From the NCBI GenBank assembly GCA_903884005.1, contig CAISDA010000013.1, forward strand, positions 106,037-170,036: a DNA stretch of 64,000 bases, written 5' to 3'. Shown in pieces: positions 9,962 through 20,083 of this stretch (positions are counted from its first letter, which is position 1; each line of letters starts with the position of its first letter). Made by a program: the position numbers and the translations under genes. Below the pieces are notes generated by a model. It was not told the DNA's origin. It worked only from the letters and a program-made list of their open reading frames with translations, and made no database searches. This DNA is from an uncultured Ignavibacteriota bacterium. Its GTDB lineage: Bacteria; Bacteroidota; Ignavibacteria; UBA10030; UBA8401.

Positions 9962-12709
9962 ATGCGTATGTATTTAAAGACTATGAAAACACTGACCGTG
10001 GTACTGTTCTGCCTGCTGTTCTTCACCGGCGCCGGGAGTGCCAGCGCACAATCCGATCCCGTCGTCCGCGCGTGTGACCTGCAAACGTCCGTGCAGAAAC
10101 TTGCAGTGACAGGGACCGTGATGTACATCGCGGCGCATCCCGACGACGAAAACACGGCGCTCCTTGCATATTTCTCAAAGGGAAAAAAATATCGAACCGT
10201 CTACTTGTCGCTGACGCGTGGAGAGGGCGGACAAAATATTCTCGGCACTGAAAAAGGAGCCGACCTCGGCGTCATTCGTACGCAGGAACTGCTCGCGGCT
10301 CGGCGCGTGGATGGCGCGGAGCAGATGTTCACGCGCGCGATCGATTTCGGTTTTTCGAAGACGTCCGACGAAACGATCGCGATGTGGACGAAAGACTCTG
10401 TCGTCGCAGACATTGTCTGGGCAATACGCACTGTGCGGCCGGATATCATCATCACACGATTCTCGCCGACTGAAGGCGGACATGGAAACCATACCGCGTC
10501 GGCGATCCTGGCGGAAGCGGCGTATAAGATCTCCGGCGATCCCTCGGCGTATCCCGAGCAGCTGCGCTTTGTGCGTCCATGGAAAGCAAAAATATTATTT
10601 TTCAACCGGCTCAACTTTGGCATTCGAGTGACCGTGAAGGATCCGGACGACCTCGAGATCGATACCGGCATCTTCGATCCGCTGTTGGGCCTCTCGTACA
10701 CCGAGGTTGCCGGCATCAGCCGGAGCCTTCATAAAACACAGGGGATGGGATCCGCACAGAGGCGCGGCGCTAACCCGGAATATTTCCGGCTCACGGATCA
10801 GACTCTGGAGGCTGGCACTACCGACCGCGCTGCTGCACACGGAACCCGGAACTCCGCCGCCCTGGACACAGGCACGAGAGTTCGCCGATCCGGCACGGAC
10901 CTGTTCGCCGGCATCGACGCATCGTGGAATCGGTTTTCAGGAGGGGCATCGATCGATCGGTTATTGCGTCAGGCAGGCACCGACTTCGAGCCGGCACATC
11001 CTGAAAAAATCGCCGGCCTCCTGCTCAAGGCATTGAAGAAGGTGAAGCTGCTCGCGAATGAGAACCCAAGGACGCTCGATCCGATGATCCTCCGGAAGCA
11101 GAAGGAACTCGTTGCCGTGCTGAGTGCCGCTCTCGGCATTCGATGCGATATCGTATCGTCATCGTCTGCCGTGCTGCCAGGCCATATACTGCAATGCGAC
11201 GCGGAGATCATTCAGCGCTCCGGGCCTCAGATCACTCTGCGATCAATCAGCGCTCCGATGCTGGGCATCGATACCAGCTTCTGCGACACACTGCATATCA
11301 ATAGCACGAAGAAGATAAGCCTCGCCGCTTCAATCCCTGCATCGATGCGTGCCACGGCCCCGTACTGGCTCCAGCGGCCGGCCGCAGGCAACCTGTATCG
11401 AGTGCCCTCACAGGAGTTTTGTGGCCTTCCCGAAAATCCCGACTCGCTCACGGCGGCGGTGTCTGTGATGATCAGCGGCGAATCCATGACTCTGACTGTG
11501 CCGGTCCGCTTCCGTCGCATCGATCCAGTCGCCGGTGAAGTGTTTCGTCCGGTGGTGATCCTGCCGAGGCTGGATGTCTCGACCACTCAGAATGACCTGC
11601 TGTGGACCGGGCCGGGCAGGAAGCAAGTTTCTGTACATCTGGTTTCGAACGACTCGCCTCTCTCCGGACGGCTCACGCTCAACACGCCGTCGGGGTTCAG
11701 AATGGCTTCCGCTCCGGTATCCTTTGCAATGGCCAGGGTTGGAGAGGAACAGAATTTCGTTCTCACCGTTGAGGCCGATTCGACCGCCGCGGCTGGAACC
11801 ATCACCCCGGTCGCGACCGTGTCGGGCAGCACTTCCACTGCGGCAGCGCTTACGACAGCGGGAAGCTCAGCGGCATCATCGTCGGCATCGCCGGTGCTCG
11901 AACAATGGACGCAGCACGGGGCCGATATTTCATACCCTCACATCGTTCCGCAGTTTGTGATGCATACGGCGCAACTCAAGGCTATGCGGGCAGATATCAG
12001 GGTCACTAAAAGCAAAATCGGCGTCATTGCGGGCACTGGCGACGAGGTTCCCGCCGCTCTCCGCCTCTGCGGATACGACGTCGTCATGATCGACGACGAT
12101 TCATTGCGTTCAGGCATATTGACGCCATTCGACGCGATCGTGGTTGGTGTGCGCGCCTACAATGTCCGCACACAAGTCCAGCAGTCGAATCCCCGTTTGC
12201 TCGAGTATGTGCAAGGCGGAGGAACACTGGTTGTCCAATATCAGACCCCGGGTAAAGAAGTCGAATCCATCGGTCCTTATCCCTTTAGAATATCGCGCAA
12301 CCGTGTCACGGACGAACACGCCGAGATGTCGGTCGCCGTTCCACCTGCAGCCGCCCACGATCAGACCTCGACTCAGGGTGCCGGGATGCTTTCTGCGGGA
12401 CCCGCATCGGCGGCAACGTTAACTTTGCGGCTGATGACTGTGCCGAACCGTTTGAAGAATGACGATTTCAACGGATGGGTGCAGGAGCGGGGATTGTATT
12501 TCGCGGACAAGTGGGATCCGTTGTATGAAACGCCGTTCTCGTGCCACGATCCGAACGAACCGCCGACACAGGGAAGCGTGCTTGCGGCGCCGTATGGACG
12601 TGGAGTGTATTGCTACACGGGGCTCGCATTCTTCCGGCAATTGCCCGAAGCAGTGCCGGGGGCGTTCCGGCTGTTTATCAATTTACTCGAATTGAAGCAA
12701 GCGAGGTAG
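9962..12709 (+). CDS. Secreted PIG-L family (LmbE-like) deacetylase, large form
   Basis: MYIAAHPDDENTALLAYFSKGKKYRTVYLSLTRGEGGQNILG and GGHGNHTASA motifs; signal peptide at MRMYLKTMKTLTVVLFCLLFFTGAGSASAQ. Confidence 0.88.
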   Translation: MRMYLKTMKTLTVVLFCLLFFTGAGSASAQSDPVVRACDLQTSVQKLAVTGTVMYIAAHPDDENTALLAYFSKGKKYRTVYLSLTRGEGGQNILGTEKGADLGVIRTQELLAARRVDGAEQMFTRAIDFGFSKTSDETIAMWTKDSVVADIVWAIRTVRPDIIITRFSPTEGGHGNHTASAILAEAAYKISGDPSAYPEQLRFVRPWKAKILFFNRLNFGIRVTVKDPDDLEIDTGIFDPLLGLSYTEVAGISRSLHKTQGMGSAQRRGANPEYFRLTDQTLEAGTTDRAAAHGTRNSAALDTGTRVRRSGTDLFAGIDASWNRFSGGASIDRLLRQAGTDFEPAHPEKIAGLLLKALKKVKLLANENPRTLDPMILRKQKELVAVLSAALGIRCDIVSSSSAVLPGHILQCDAEIIQRSGPQITLRSISAPMLGIDTSFCDTLHINSTKKISLAASIPASMRATAPYWLQRPAAGNLYRVPSQEFCGLPENPDSLTAAVSVMISGESMTLTVPVRFRRIDPVAGEVFRPVVILPRLDVSTTQNDLLWTGPGRKQVSVHLVSNDSPLSGRLTLNTPSGFRMASAPVSFAMARVGEEQNFVLTVEADSTAAAGTITPVATVSGSTSTAAALTTAGSSAASSSASPVLEQWTQHGADISYPHIVPQFVMHTAQLKAMRADIRVTKSKIGVIAGTGDEVPAALRLCGYDVVMIDDDSLRSGILTPFDAIVVGVRAYNVRTQVQQSNPRLLEYVQGGGTLVVQYQTPGKEVESIGPYPFRISRNRVTDEHAEMSVAVPPAAAHDQTSTQGAGMLSAGPASAATLTLRLMTVPNRLKNDDFNGWVQERGLYFADKWDPLYETPFSCHDPNEPPTQGSVLAAPYGRGVYCYTGLAFFRQLPEAVPGAFRLFINLLELKQAR

Positions 12710-12787
12710 TACAGTGAAACTGCCGCATATTTCCGATCGGCATCCGGAGATGGGGTTTCTCAGCATACACACACTTGGACTGAAAGC

Positions 12788-13360
12788 ATGGCGATGAAAA
12801 TATACACAAAAACGGGCGACACGGGAGAAACGGGACTCTTTGGCGGACAACGCGTGCCGAAGGACGCACTGCGCATCGAGGCGTATGGAGGCGTGGACGA
12901 AGTCAACTCGGCTATCGGCATGGTGCAATCGATGCCGCGGCCGGAGAAACTCGTGCCGATGCTGGCGCAGATACAACACGACCTTTTCATTGTGGGAGCG
13001 GATCTGGCCACGCCGCGTGTGCAGGCGGGCATGCACATCGAACGAGTGGAGGCTGCGCACAGCGATGTGCTCGAGCAGTATATCGATGAGCTGGAAGTTG
13101 AGCTGCCCCCGTTGCGAACTTTCATACTGCCGGGCGGGACGCCGACAGCGTCGCACCTGCATTTTGCCCGGACGGTATGCCGGCGTGCCGAACGGAACGT
13201 TGTGAGTCTGTCGCGCATGGACGATATCGGCGACGCTGTGCTCATGTACATGAACAGGCTATCCGATTTCCTCTTTGTCGCGGCGCGATATGCAAACCAT
13301 GCAGCGGGCGAAGCGGAAATACCGTGGGTGAGCAGCCGCAACACGGCCGTAAAAAAATGA
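12788..13360 (+). CDS. Cob(I)yrinic acid a,c-diamide adenosyltransferase (PduO type)
   Basis: MKIYTKTGDTGETGLFGGQRVPKDALRIEAYGGVDEVNSAIG is diagnostic. Confidence 0.95.
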   Translation: MAMKIYTKTGDTGETGLFGGQRVPKDALRIEAYGGVDEVNSAIGMVQSMPRPEKLVPMLAQIQHDLFIVGADLATPRVQAGMHIERVEAAHSDVLEQYIDELEVELPPLRTFILPGGTPTASHLHFARTVCRRAERNVVSLSRMDDIGDAVLMYMNRLSDFLFVAARYANHAAGEAEIPWVSSRNTAVKK

Positions 13361-13531
13361 TGCGGCGCGGAAAATACCCTTTTTAATTCGTTGTTTTTTT
13401 TCGTATTATTGCACACATGTACCAACGGTCTTCACGAGCCGTTTCGGCCGATGAGACCATGAACACGTCATCCACATTTTTTTTTACATTACAGCACCAT
13501 CATATTGGTTCACTGAGGAGGTTTTTGACTT

Positions 13532-14689
13532 ATGCGTATCGGTATTTTGACAGGCGGTGGAGATGTACCCGGACTTAATCCCTGCATCAAAGCAGTTGTC
13601 TATCGCGCCATGGACCAGGGTGCAGAGGTGATCGGCATTCGGCGCGGATGGGGGGGATTGCTCAACTACGACTTTAATGCAAACGACAATAGCAATTTCA
13701 TCATCCATCTCAATAAGGGCAATACGCGCGTGGTCGACCGCACCGGCGGAACATTCCTCCACACCTCGCGCACGAATCCTTCAAAAGTGCGAAAGGCGGA
13801 TATTCCGAATCATCTATACTCCGATGAATTCAATAATCTGCAGGACGACGACAAAGTTGATTTCACGCCGCACGTGCTGAAGGTGATCGCTCATAACAAG
13901 ATCGATGTGATCATCTCCATCGGCGGCGACGACACGCAAAGTTACGCACTGCGCCTTCATCAGGAAGGTGTTCCCGTCGTTTCCATTCCGAAAACGATGG
14001 ACAACGACGTGTTCGGAACCGACTATTGCATCGGTTTTTCGACAGCCGTAACGCGCTCCGTCGACTTCATCACGAATCTGCGCACGGTGGCCGGATCGCA
14101 CGAGCGCATCGCGGTGGTTGAATTATTCGGCCGCAATTCCGGAGAAACCTCGCTCGTGTCCGCATATCTTGCAGGCGTCGATCGGGCATTGATCTCCGAA
14201 GTGCCGTTCGATCTCGACAAGCTTGCAAAATATCTTATGGACGACAAGAAACGCAATCCCAGCAACTATGCGATCATGACCATTTCCGAAGGCGCTCATC
14301 CGATCGGCGGGAGCGTCATCGAATCGGGTCCCGAAGACGCCTACGGCCATCGGAAGATCGGCGGCATCGGAGAATATCTTGAAGCGCAGATCACGAAAAA
14401 AATGGGCGTCCATACAGTGTACCAAAAAGTCGCGTATCTGATGCGCTCGGGCGAGCCCGACGCGCTCGACCGCATGGTAGCAATAAGCTACGCGAGTCTT
14501 GCCACTGATCTCGTGCTTCGCAAAGAGTACGGCAAATTAGTCGCGCTCAAGGGCGGCAGGTATACAACCGTGCCCATCGAGACATTGACGCAAGGCGTGA
14601 AGCGTGTTGATGTTGATGAATTGTACGATTCGGAACATTACCGGCCGAAAGTGTCGCACGTCTTCGGCAAACCGATGTTCCTGTATTGA
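13532..14689 (+). CDS. 6-phosphofructokinase (PfkA superfamily; sequence signature suggests PPi dependence)
   Basis: [23 protein letters not shown]…SIGGDDTQS…[18 protein letters not shown]…[18 protein letters not shown]. Confidence 0.93.
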   Translation: MRIGILTGGGDVPGLNPCIKAVVYRAMDQGAEVIGIRRGWGGLLNYDFNANDNSNFIIHLNKGNTRVVDRTGGTFLHTSRTNPSKVRKADIPNHLYSDEFNNLQDDDKVDFTPHVLKVIAHNKIDVIISIGGDDTQSYALRLHQEGVPVVSIPKTMDNDVFGTDYCIGFSTAVTRSVDFITNLRTVAGSHERIAVVELFGRNSGETSLVSAYLAGVDRALISEVPFDLDKLAKYLMDDKKRNPSNYAIMTISEGAHPIGGSVIESGPEDAYGHRKIGGIGEYLEAQITKKMGVHTVYQKVAYLMRSGEPDALDRMVAISYASLATDLVLRKEYGKLVALKGGRYTTVPIETLTQGVKRVDVDELYDSEHYRPKVSHVFGKPMFLY

Positions 14690-14757
14690 GAGAAGAAAAA
14701 AGTGCCGGTGCATGTCGCTGACGCGACAGAGTATCGGTGAACGCAACGAACAGCACG

Positions 14758-14788
14758 CAACAGCCTGGCGCCACACGCCGGGCTGTTG
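14758..14788. terminator. Hairpin between convergent genes
   Basis: caacagcc…ggctgttg stem with additional inner pairing, between the phosphofructokinase (+) and cytochrome-like lipoprotein (-). Confidence 0.65.
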
Positions 14789-15244
14789 TCATTTGATCGT
14801 ATTGGTGGCGCCTTCGAGTATCCATTGTTTCAGGCCCTGCCGCTGATTCAAGGTCAGGAGCCTGGTGGGCGGCATCGGGGTGAGACCGAATTTGCCTTCG
14901 ATCCTCCAGACGAGCCTGCTCAGATTCGTATCGCGCACGACCACGACATCGTAGAACCGCTGACGTATGCCTGAGTAGCCTGTCAGGTCAAGATCGCCGG
15001 CGAACGTTTTCGTGTCGTGGCAGCCGCTGTAAGTGCACGCTATGTTGAAGAGGGGCTGCACTGAATTGTCGTAACTGATGTTCTTAGCCGGAAAAACAAT
15101 GTCGTCGAGCGCACTGACGGTGTTGCTGTCCTTGCACGAAGCCAAGAGCAGTGCCGCGGTGAAGATCACCGCCATGGTGCTGTGTCTGGTGCTGAACTGG
15201 TGCATCATACCTCGGTTGTTGTGAACAGTAGACTCCCTGTGCAT
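14789..15244 (-). CDS. Small lipoprotein with putative c-type heme motif CX4CH
   Basis: Signal sequence ending LLLASC (lipobox) and NIACTYSGCHDTKTFAGDLDLTGY; start may be one of several internal Met codons. Confidence 0.65.
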   Translation of the reverse strand: MHRESTVHNNRGMMHQFSTRHSTMAVIFTAALLLASCKDSNTVSALDDIVFPAKNISYDNSVQPLFNIACTYSGCHDTKTFAGDLDLTGYSGIRQRFYDVVVVRDTNLSRLVWRIEGKFGLTPMPPTRLLTLNQRQGLKQWILEGATNTIK

Positions 15245-15361
15245 CTCATCGTACTGCTAATATAATGATTCTCACGTAAAAAAGTTGTACACTTCATAAA
15301 AACCGGGCGTCGCAGCGTGCGGAGTGCGCATCAACTCAATCAGCGTGGAGCGTCTCACATC

Positions 15362-16069
15362 GTGAAAATTATTTTGTGGCCTGCAATCATTCTTCTCATC
15401 GTCAGTGCAGAGGCTTCGGCACAGGATTTCCAATCGTCGCTGCGCGAGAGCGATCTGTCGGAGTTCCGCGCGCTGGGCGGCGGCGCCGCGGCGAACGTGT
15501 TTGAATCCCGTTCGGACAACACACTGCCCGACTCTCTGCGCATTAAATTTACAACGCCGATGATGTTTCTGGAATACCGCCAGATGGATATCCGCATCGC
15601 CGTCTGCTACAGCCATTATGAACTGCACGGCGCGGGCAAGGCATCGTACTCGATCTATGCAGACGGAGCCACGGACGTACCGATCATTGCCCGTCGATCG
15701 GGCGGCCTGTATCTGCCGATCATTATCTCTACAAATTATGTGAAGGCCGAAGATATCGGCAGTTCATCCAGTATCTTCGATGTCGGCAGCATCGGCATCG
15801 GCACCGGAATAAAATATCGCTACCTTTCCGAAAGCTTCGGACTGCAGGCGTATGCCGGAGCGGTGATCCATTACAGCACGGTCGGGTTCAGCGTCGAGCA
15901 CGGCTCGTCGTCCTCGATGCGGGCGGAACTAGAGTTCCTGTTCCCGGACCTCGTGTGGAAGGGAGCCGTGGCAGGTTATCGATTCGATGCGCAGCAGTGG
16001 ATCATGACCGATGAGAAATTAAATTACAGCCGCCGGTATCACGGCGTATTTATCGGATTGTTTTTCTGA
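15362..16069 (+). CDS. Exported protein of unknown function (probable outer-membrane beta-barrel)
   Basis: GTG start gives (M)KIILWPAIILLIVSAEASAQ signal peptide; alternating beta-like segments and aromatic C-terminus (…RRYHGVFIGLFF). Confidence 0.6.
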   Translation: MKIILWPAIILLIVSAEASAQDFQSSLRESDLSEFRALGGGAAANVFESRSDNTLPDSLRIKFTTPMMFLEYRQMDIRIAVCYSHYELHGAGKASYSIYADGATDVPIIARRSGGLYLPIIISTNYVKAEDIGSSSSIFDVGSIGIGTGIKYRYLSESFGLQAYAGAVIHYSTVGFSVEHGSSSSMRAELEFLFPDLVWKGAVAGYRFDAQQWIMTDEKLNYSRRYHGVFIGLFF

Positions 16070-16113
16070 AGCACAGCAGCATCGGGCCGTTCCGATGTGT
16101 AAAAGACCAGTGA

Positions 16114-19100
16114 ATGAAAATATTTTTTAACATAGCACTCACTGTCTGTCTTGTCACACTTGCCGCCGCCCGGGAGAACGCCGACGGCGGCGCAGGCCGC
16201 ATCGATACGCTGCGCGTCGTGCTGCATCGGTCCGTTGTCGACACGACAATCGTGTTTCCGCACGCCTTCATCTATCCCCATTCGCTCGGACTCACTGCCG
16301 ATACCGCCTCGGCTGCCCGGTTCCCCGCAGCGTGGTACAGTTTTGACCCGTCGCACGTGCGCATCACATTCTTGTCCCGCCTGATCGTTCCTGTCTCAGC
16401 CGAATCGGCGGTCGTCTATATCCGTTATGCATATGTACCTCTGCTGTTCCAGCCGTCGTATAGTCTCCGGAAAATGATCATCAAGAACGATACGGCATCG
16501 GCGCGCGCCGGACGGATTTACACTCAACAAACATCGGCCATCTTCGGCGATTTTTTCGGCCCCGAATTGCAGAAAAGCGGAAGTATCGTAAGGGGCTTCA
16601 CCGTCGGAACAAATCGCGATCTCACGTTGAACTCGGGGTTGCGTCTTCAATTTTCCGGAAAACTTTCTTCCGATATCGACATCGTTGCGGCACTCACCGA
16701 TGAAAATACTCCCATTCAACCGCAGGGGAATACACAGACCCTGCAGGAATTCGACAACATCTTTGTTGAAGTGAAGAGCAAACAGTACGGCGCCACGCTG
16801 GGCGATTTTTATTTCTCTTCCGAAAAAACAGAATTCGGCACGATCGCGCGCAAGCTCCAGGGGGCGCAAGGGACCGCGTCGTTCGCCGCCGGCGGGTTCA
16901 AAGCCGATGCGGCAATTGTGGGCGCCACGTCGAAGGGAAAATTTTTCACCAACCAGGTCGCGGGCATCGAAGGAGTGCAGGGACCATACAGATTGATCGG
17001 CAAAAATAACGAACAGGGTATCATCGTCATCGCCGGCACTGAAAAAGTGTATTGCAACGGGGAACTCATGACCCGGGGCGAGGCGAACGATTATACGATC
17101 GAATACGGCAGCGGTGAAATACTATTTTCCGCGCGGCGCCTGATCACATCCGCCACGCGTATTACGGTTGACTTTGAATATTCGGACAGGCAGTACACGC
17201 GAAATTTTTTCGGTGTGACTGCGGCGGCGGAGATCGGCAACTCGGTCTCAGTTCGGACGAGCTATTTTCGCGAAGCAGACAATCCGGATGCCCCTATCGA
17301 TATCACGCTCTCCGATTCGGATAAGGAACTGCTGCGGCAAAGCGGCAGCCATCCGGCAGTGAAATCGGGCGTCGTGGTTGTCGGCACGGATACTGCGACC
17401 GGCATCGGCAGGGGGCAATACGCGTCGATCGATACGACGATCGGCGGAGTGCAGAAAACGATCTATCACTATATGCCCGCCACATACGGCGCGGTCTACA
17501 ATGTCGCCTTCTCTTTTGTCGGCACGGGCGCAGGCGACTATACCCGCTCGTTCTTCGGCGCATACACGTTCGCCGGCATAGGCCAGGGCGGGTATCTGCC
17601 AGTGATACTCGTGCCGAGTCCGCAGTTGCATCAGCTTGCAGATGTCGCCGCAACGGTGAAAGCGTCCGATGCATTGGAACTTTCGGCCGAGATCGCACAT
17701 TCCGTTCTTGACGTCAACAGTCTTTCCACGCTCGGCGACGATGCGAACGGCGGGAATGCCGTGAAAGCGTCGGTGCGCTTTTCGCCGAAAGATATCCGCT
17801 TGGGCGAGACGCAGCTCGGATCGATGGACCTGTCCTTTCAGGAACGCTATATCGACAGCCGCTTTGTGTCCATCGACCGGATCAACGACATCGAGTATGC
17901 GCGAAAATGGAACATCGACAGCACGGTCTCGAACAGCAGTCTCACGGAAGAGACCCGCCAGGCAGCGTTGTCGTTCGAGCCGTCGAAACTGGTGGCGTTC
18001 GGAGGCACATACGGCACATACGAACGCGGAACAATCTTCTCGTCCTCCCGGTCCTCGGCATTTGCGCGCGCCGGCACGGCGGCTAAAAAGATCGGGGACT
18101 ATAGTGCAGAATTGATCGCAAGCGATGACCGTCAGGCATCGACGACAAGCCGATGGTTTCGCCAGAAGGGAAATGCGGAGTATGCCTTCGGGCAATTTGT
18201 GCCGGGCATCCGTTGTGAAAACGAGGAGAAACTGGATCGACTTACATCCACTGGCGTCTTGACGGCTGCCAGTTTTTCGTTCCTTGAATACGCGCCAAAA
18301 CTCGCGATGCCCGAATGGGGCGGAATCTCGCTGTCGACGGAACTTACCTGGCGCACTGAAAATGCTCCGGTCAACGGGAGCCTGGTGCGTCAATCGACCG
18401 CGTTCACACAATCCTACGACGCCGGGATAAAATCAGGCCCGTCCTTTAAATCGTCCGCCACTGTCACACTCAGAACGAAGGAATACGACAGGGCGTTTCA
18501 AAATCTCTACACCAATCAGCAGTCTGTGCTGGTCCGCCTGCAATCGCGGTATCTGCCATATAACGGCGCGATCGATGCCGATCTTTTTTACGAAGGTGCG
18601 ACCGAACGCACCGCGAAGCTCGAGAAGGTATTCTACAAAGTGCGCAAAGGAGAGGGACAATACGTTTGGGTCGACGGAAACAAGAACGGCGTCGTGGATA
18701 TCAACGACGAGCGGGATTTTGAATTGAACCGGTACGACGGGGATTATATCATCCTGACGCTGTCAGGCGATTCGTTTTATCCGATCATTAATGTAAAAAC
18801 CTCGGAGCGATTTCGGATAACGCCCCGAAAGTTTTTTGCGCAGCCGTCGTCGGCTGCCGAACGCATCGTCTCCGCTCTGTCGTCCGAAACGTCCTTCCGC
18901 ATCGAAGAAAAAAGTACGGAGCCGGACATCAAAAAAGTATATTTCCTGCAGTCGGGAGCGCTCATGAATACGTCCACAACCCTTGTCGGTTCGCAGCAGC
19001 TGCAGCAGGATGTATTTCTTTTCGAGAATGAACCGGACCTGAATCTGCGCGCGCGATATCTTCAACGAAAAGCGATGGGGCAGTACAGTTCCGGTACCGA

Positions 19101-19638
19101 AAACAGCTACGGCCGCGAGCGTTCGGCGCGCGTCCGCTTCAGGCTTGCAGACCAGCTTTCAGGCCAGGCCGATCTTTACAATAAACAGGACAACGCGTTC
19201 TCGCCCGCCGTCAGCGGCCGTTCACGCACGATCGGCACGGACGGTGTCGCATTAGACTGGTCGTACCGCCCCGAACAGTCTGTTGAAGTCGGGTTGAAAA
19301 TTGAGACGTCGCAATCGACCGATGAACTGCCGGCACAACCGGCAGAGTCGGCATTCAACATGCAATCACTTCGCACGGTCATCGCATTCCAGGGGAACGG
19401 CCAGGCGCGCCTTGAAGTATCGCGCGAGGAGATCACGCTGGCTCGTACGGCGCCCGGCTACATTGTGCCGTACGAATTGACAACCGGCCGCGATGTCGGC
19501 AAGACGTACCTGTGGAGCTCCGTGATCGACTATAAGTTAGGGAAGAACATACAGCTTTCCGCGCAGTATAACGGCAGAACGCTCAACGGCCGATTGCCGA
19601 TTCATTCGGGCAGAATGGAAGTGCGCGCATATTTTTGA
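16114..19638 (+). CDS. Very large exported outer-membrane-type protein, unknown function
   Basis: 1174 aa, signal peptide MKIFFNIALTVCLVTLAAA, repetitive beta-strand-rich composition, C-terminal …RMEVRAYF resembling a barrel-terminal strand. Confidence 0.7.
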   Translation: MKIFFNIALTVCLVTLAAARENADGGAGRIDTLRVVLHRSVVDTTIVFPHAFIYPHSLGLTADTASAARFPAAWYSFDPSHVRITFLSRLIVPVSAESAVVYIRYAYVPLLFQPSYSLRKMIIKNDTASARAGRIYTQQTSAIFGDFFGPELQKSGSIVRGFTVGTNRDLTLNSGLRLQFSGKLSSDIDIVAALTDENTPIQPQGNTQTLQEFDNIFVEVKSKQYGATLGDFYFSSEKTEFGTIARKLQGAQGTASFAAGGFKADAAIVGATSKGKFFTNQVAGIEGVQGPYRLIGKNNEQGIIVIAGTEKVYCNGELMTRGEANDYTIEYGSGEILFSARRLITSATRITVDFEYSDRQYTRNFFGVTAAAEIGNSVSVRTSYFREADNPDAPIDITLSDSDKELLRQSGSHPAVKSGVVVVGTDTATGIGRGQYASIDTTIGGVQKTIYHYMPATYGAVYNVAFSFVGTGAGDYTRSFFGAYTFAGIGQGGYLPVILVPSPQLHQLADVAATVKASDALELSAEIAHSVLDVNSLSTLGDDANGGNAVKASVRFSPKDIRLGETQLGSMDLSFQERYIDSRFVSIDRINDIEYARKWNIDSTVSNSSLTEETRQAALSFEPSKLVAFGGTYGTYERGTIFSSSRSSAFARAGTAAKKIGDYSAELIASDDRQASTTSRWFRQKGNAEYAFGQFVPGIRCENEEKLDRLTSTGVLTAASFSFLEYAPKLAMPEWGGISLSTELTWRTENAPVNGSLVRQSTAFTQSYDAGIKSGPSFKSSATVTLRTKEYDRAFQNLYTNQQSVLVRLQSRYLPYNGAIDADLFYEGATERTAKLEKVFYKVRKGEGQYVWVDGNKNGVVDINDERDFELNRYDGDYIILTLSGDSFYPIINVKTSERFRITPRKFFAQPSSAAERIVSALSSETSFRIEEKSTEPDIKKVYFLQSGALMNTSTTLVGSQQLQQDVFLFENEPDLNLRARYLQRKAMGQYSSGTENSYGRERSARVRFRLADQLSGQADLYNKQDNAFSPAVSGRSRTIGTDGVALDWSYRPEQSVEVGLKIETSQSTDELPAQPAESAFNMQSLRTVIAFQGNGQARLEVSREEITLARTAPGYIVPYELTTGRDVGKTYLWSSVIDYKLGKNIQLSAQYNGRTLNGRLPIHSGRMEVRAYF

Positions 19639-19680
19639 TAAAATCAGGCGCATGTAATTTCGGTGCGGTCAAAAATATTA

Positions 19681-19711
19681 TTGACAAACGGCCGAAGAAT
19701 CCGTATCTTTA
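19681..19711 (+). promoter_or_regulatory. Putative Bacteroidota-type promoter upstream of the tRNA-Leu/tRNA-Cys pair
   Basis: TTGaca (-33-like) about 20 nt before TATCTTTA (consensus TAnnTTTG), 25 nt before the tRNA-Leu. Confidence 0.45.
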
Positions 19712-19735
19712 TTACTGTATTTGTTGTGCCATCAC

Positions 19736-19820
19736 GCCATCATGGCGGAATTGGTAGACGCGCTGGACTCAAAATCCAGTTCCCTTTAAAGGAGTGTCGG
19801 TTCGAGTCCGACTGATGGTA
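19736..19820 (+). tRNA. tRNA-Leu (anticodon CAA)
   Basis: Acceptor gccatca / tgatggt, anticodon stem ctgga-ctcaaaa-tccag, variable arm, T-arm GGTTCGAGTCC; CCA not encoded. Confidence 0.93.
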
Positions 19821-19827
19821 CAACAAC

Positions 19828-19899
19828 GGCGCCGTACCCAAGTGGTAAGGGAGAGGTCTGCAAAACCTTTATGCATCAGTTCGAATCTGATCGGCGCCT
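19828..19899 (+). tRNA. tRNA-Cys (anticodon GCA)
   Basis: Acceptor ggcgccg / cggcgcc, anticodon stem-loop aggt-ctgcaaa-acct, T-arm GTTCGAATC, discriminator U. Confidence 0.93.
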
Positions 19900-19932
19900 C
19901 TCTACTGCAACAGTGAAAAAAAGCATAATACA

Positions 19933-19970
19933 ACGACCTTATTTCTTTCAGACGTAAGGTCGTTTTTTTT
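19933..19970 (+). terminator. Rho-independent terminator after tRNA pair
   Basis: acgacctta…taaggtcgt followed by a long T run. Confidence 0.85.
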
Positions 19971-20083
19971 TGTGCCATAGTTGCACAGACACCGTTTCCT
20001 TCCCACACGACAAATGGTGGAGCGGGCTTGATATACAAAGGAAATAGTGGTACGTTCATACACGATGATCATGGAGTCCGGCA

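Noticed and set aside
17248-18411. 387-aa minus-strand ORF inside the 1174-aa exported protein gene
   Set aside because: Arg/Cys-rich composition typical of antisense frames in GC-moderate coding DNA; the plus-strand frame has a signal peptide and coherent sequence.
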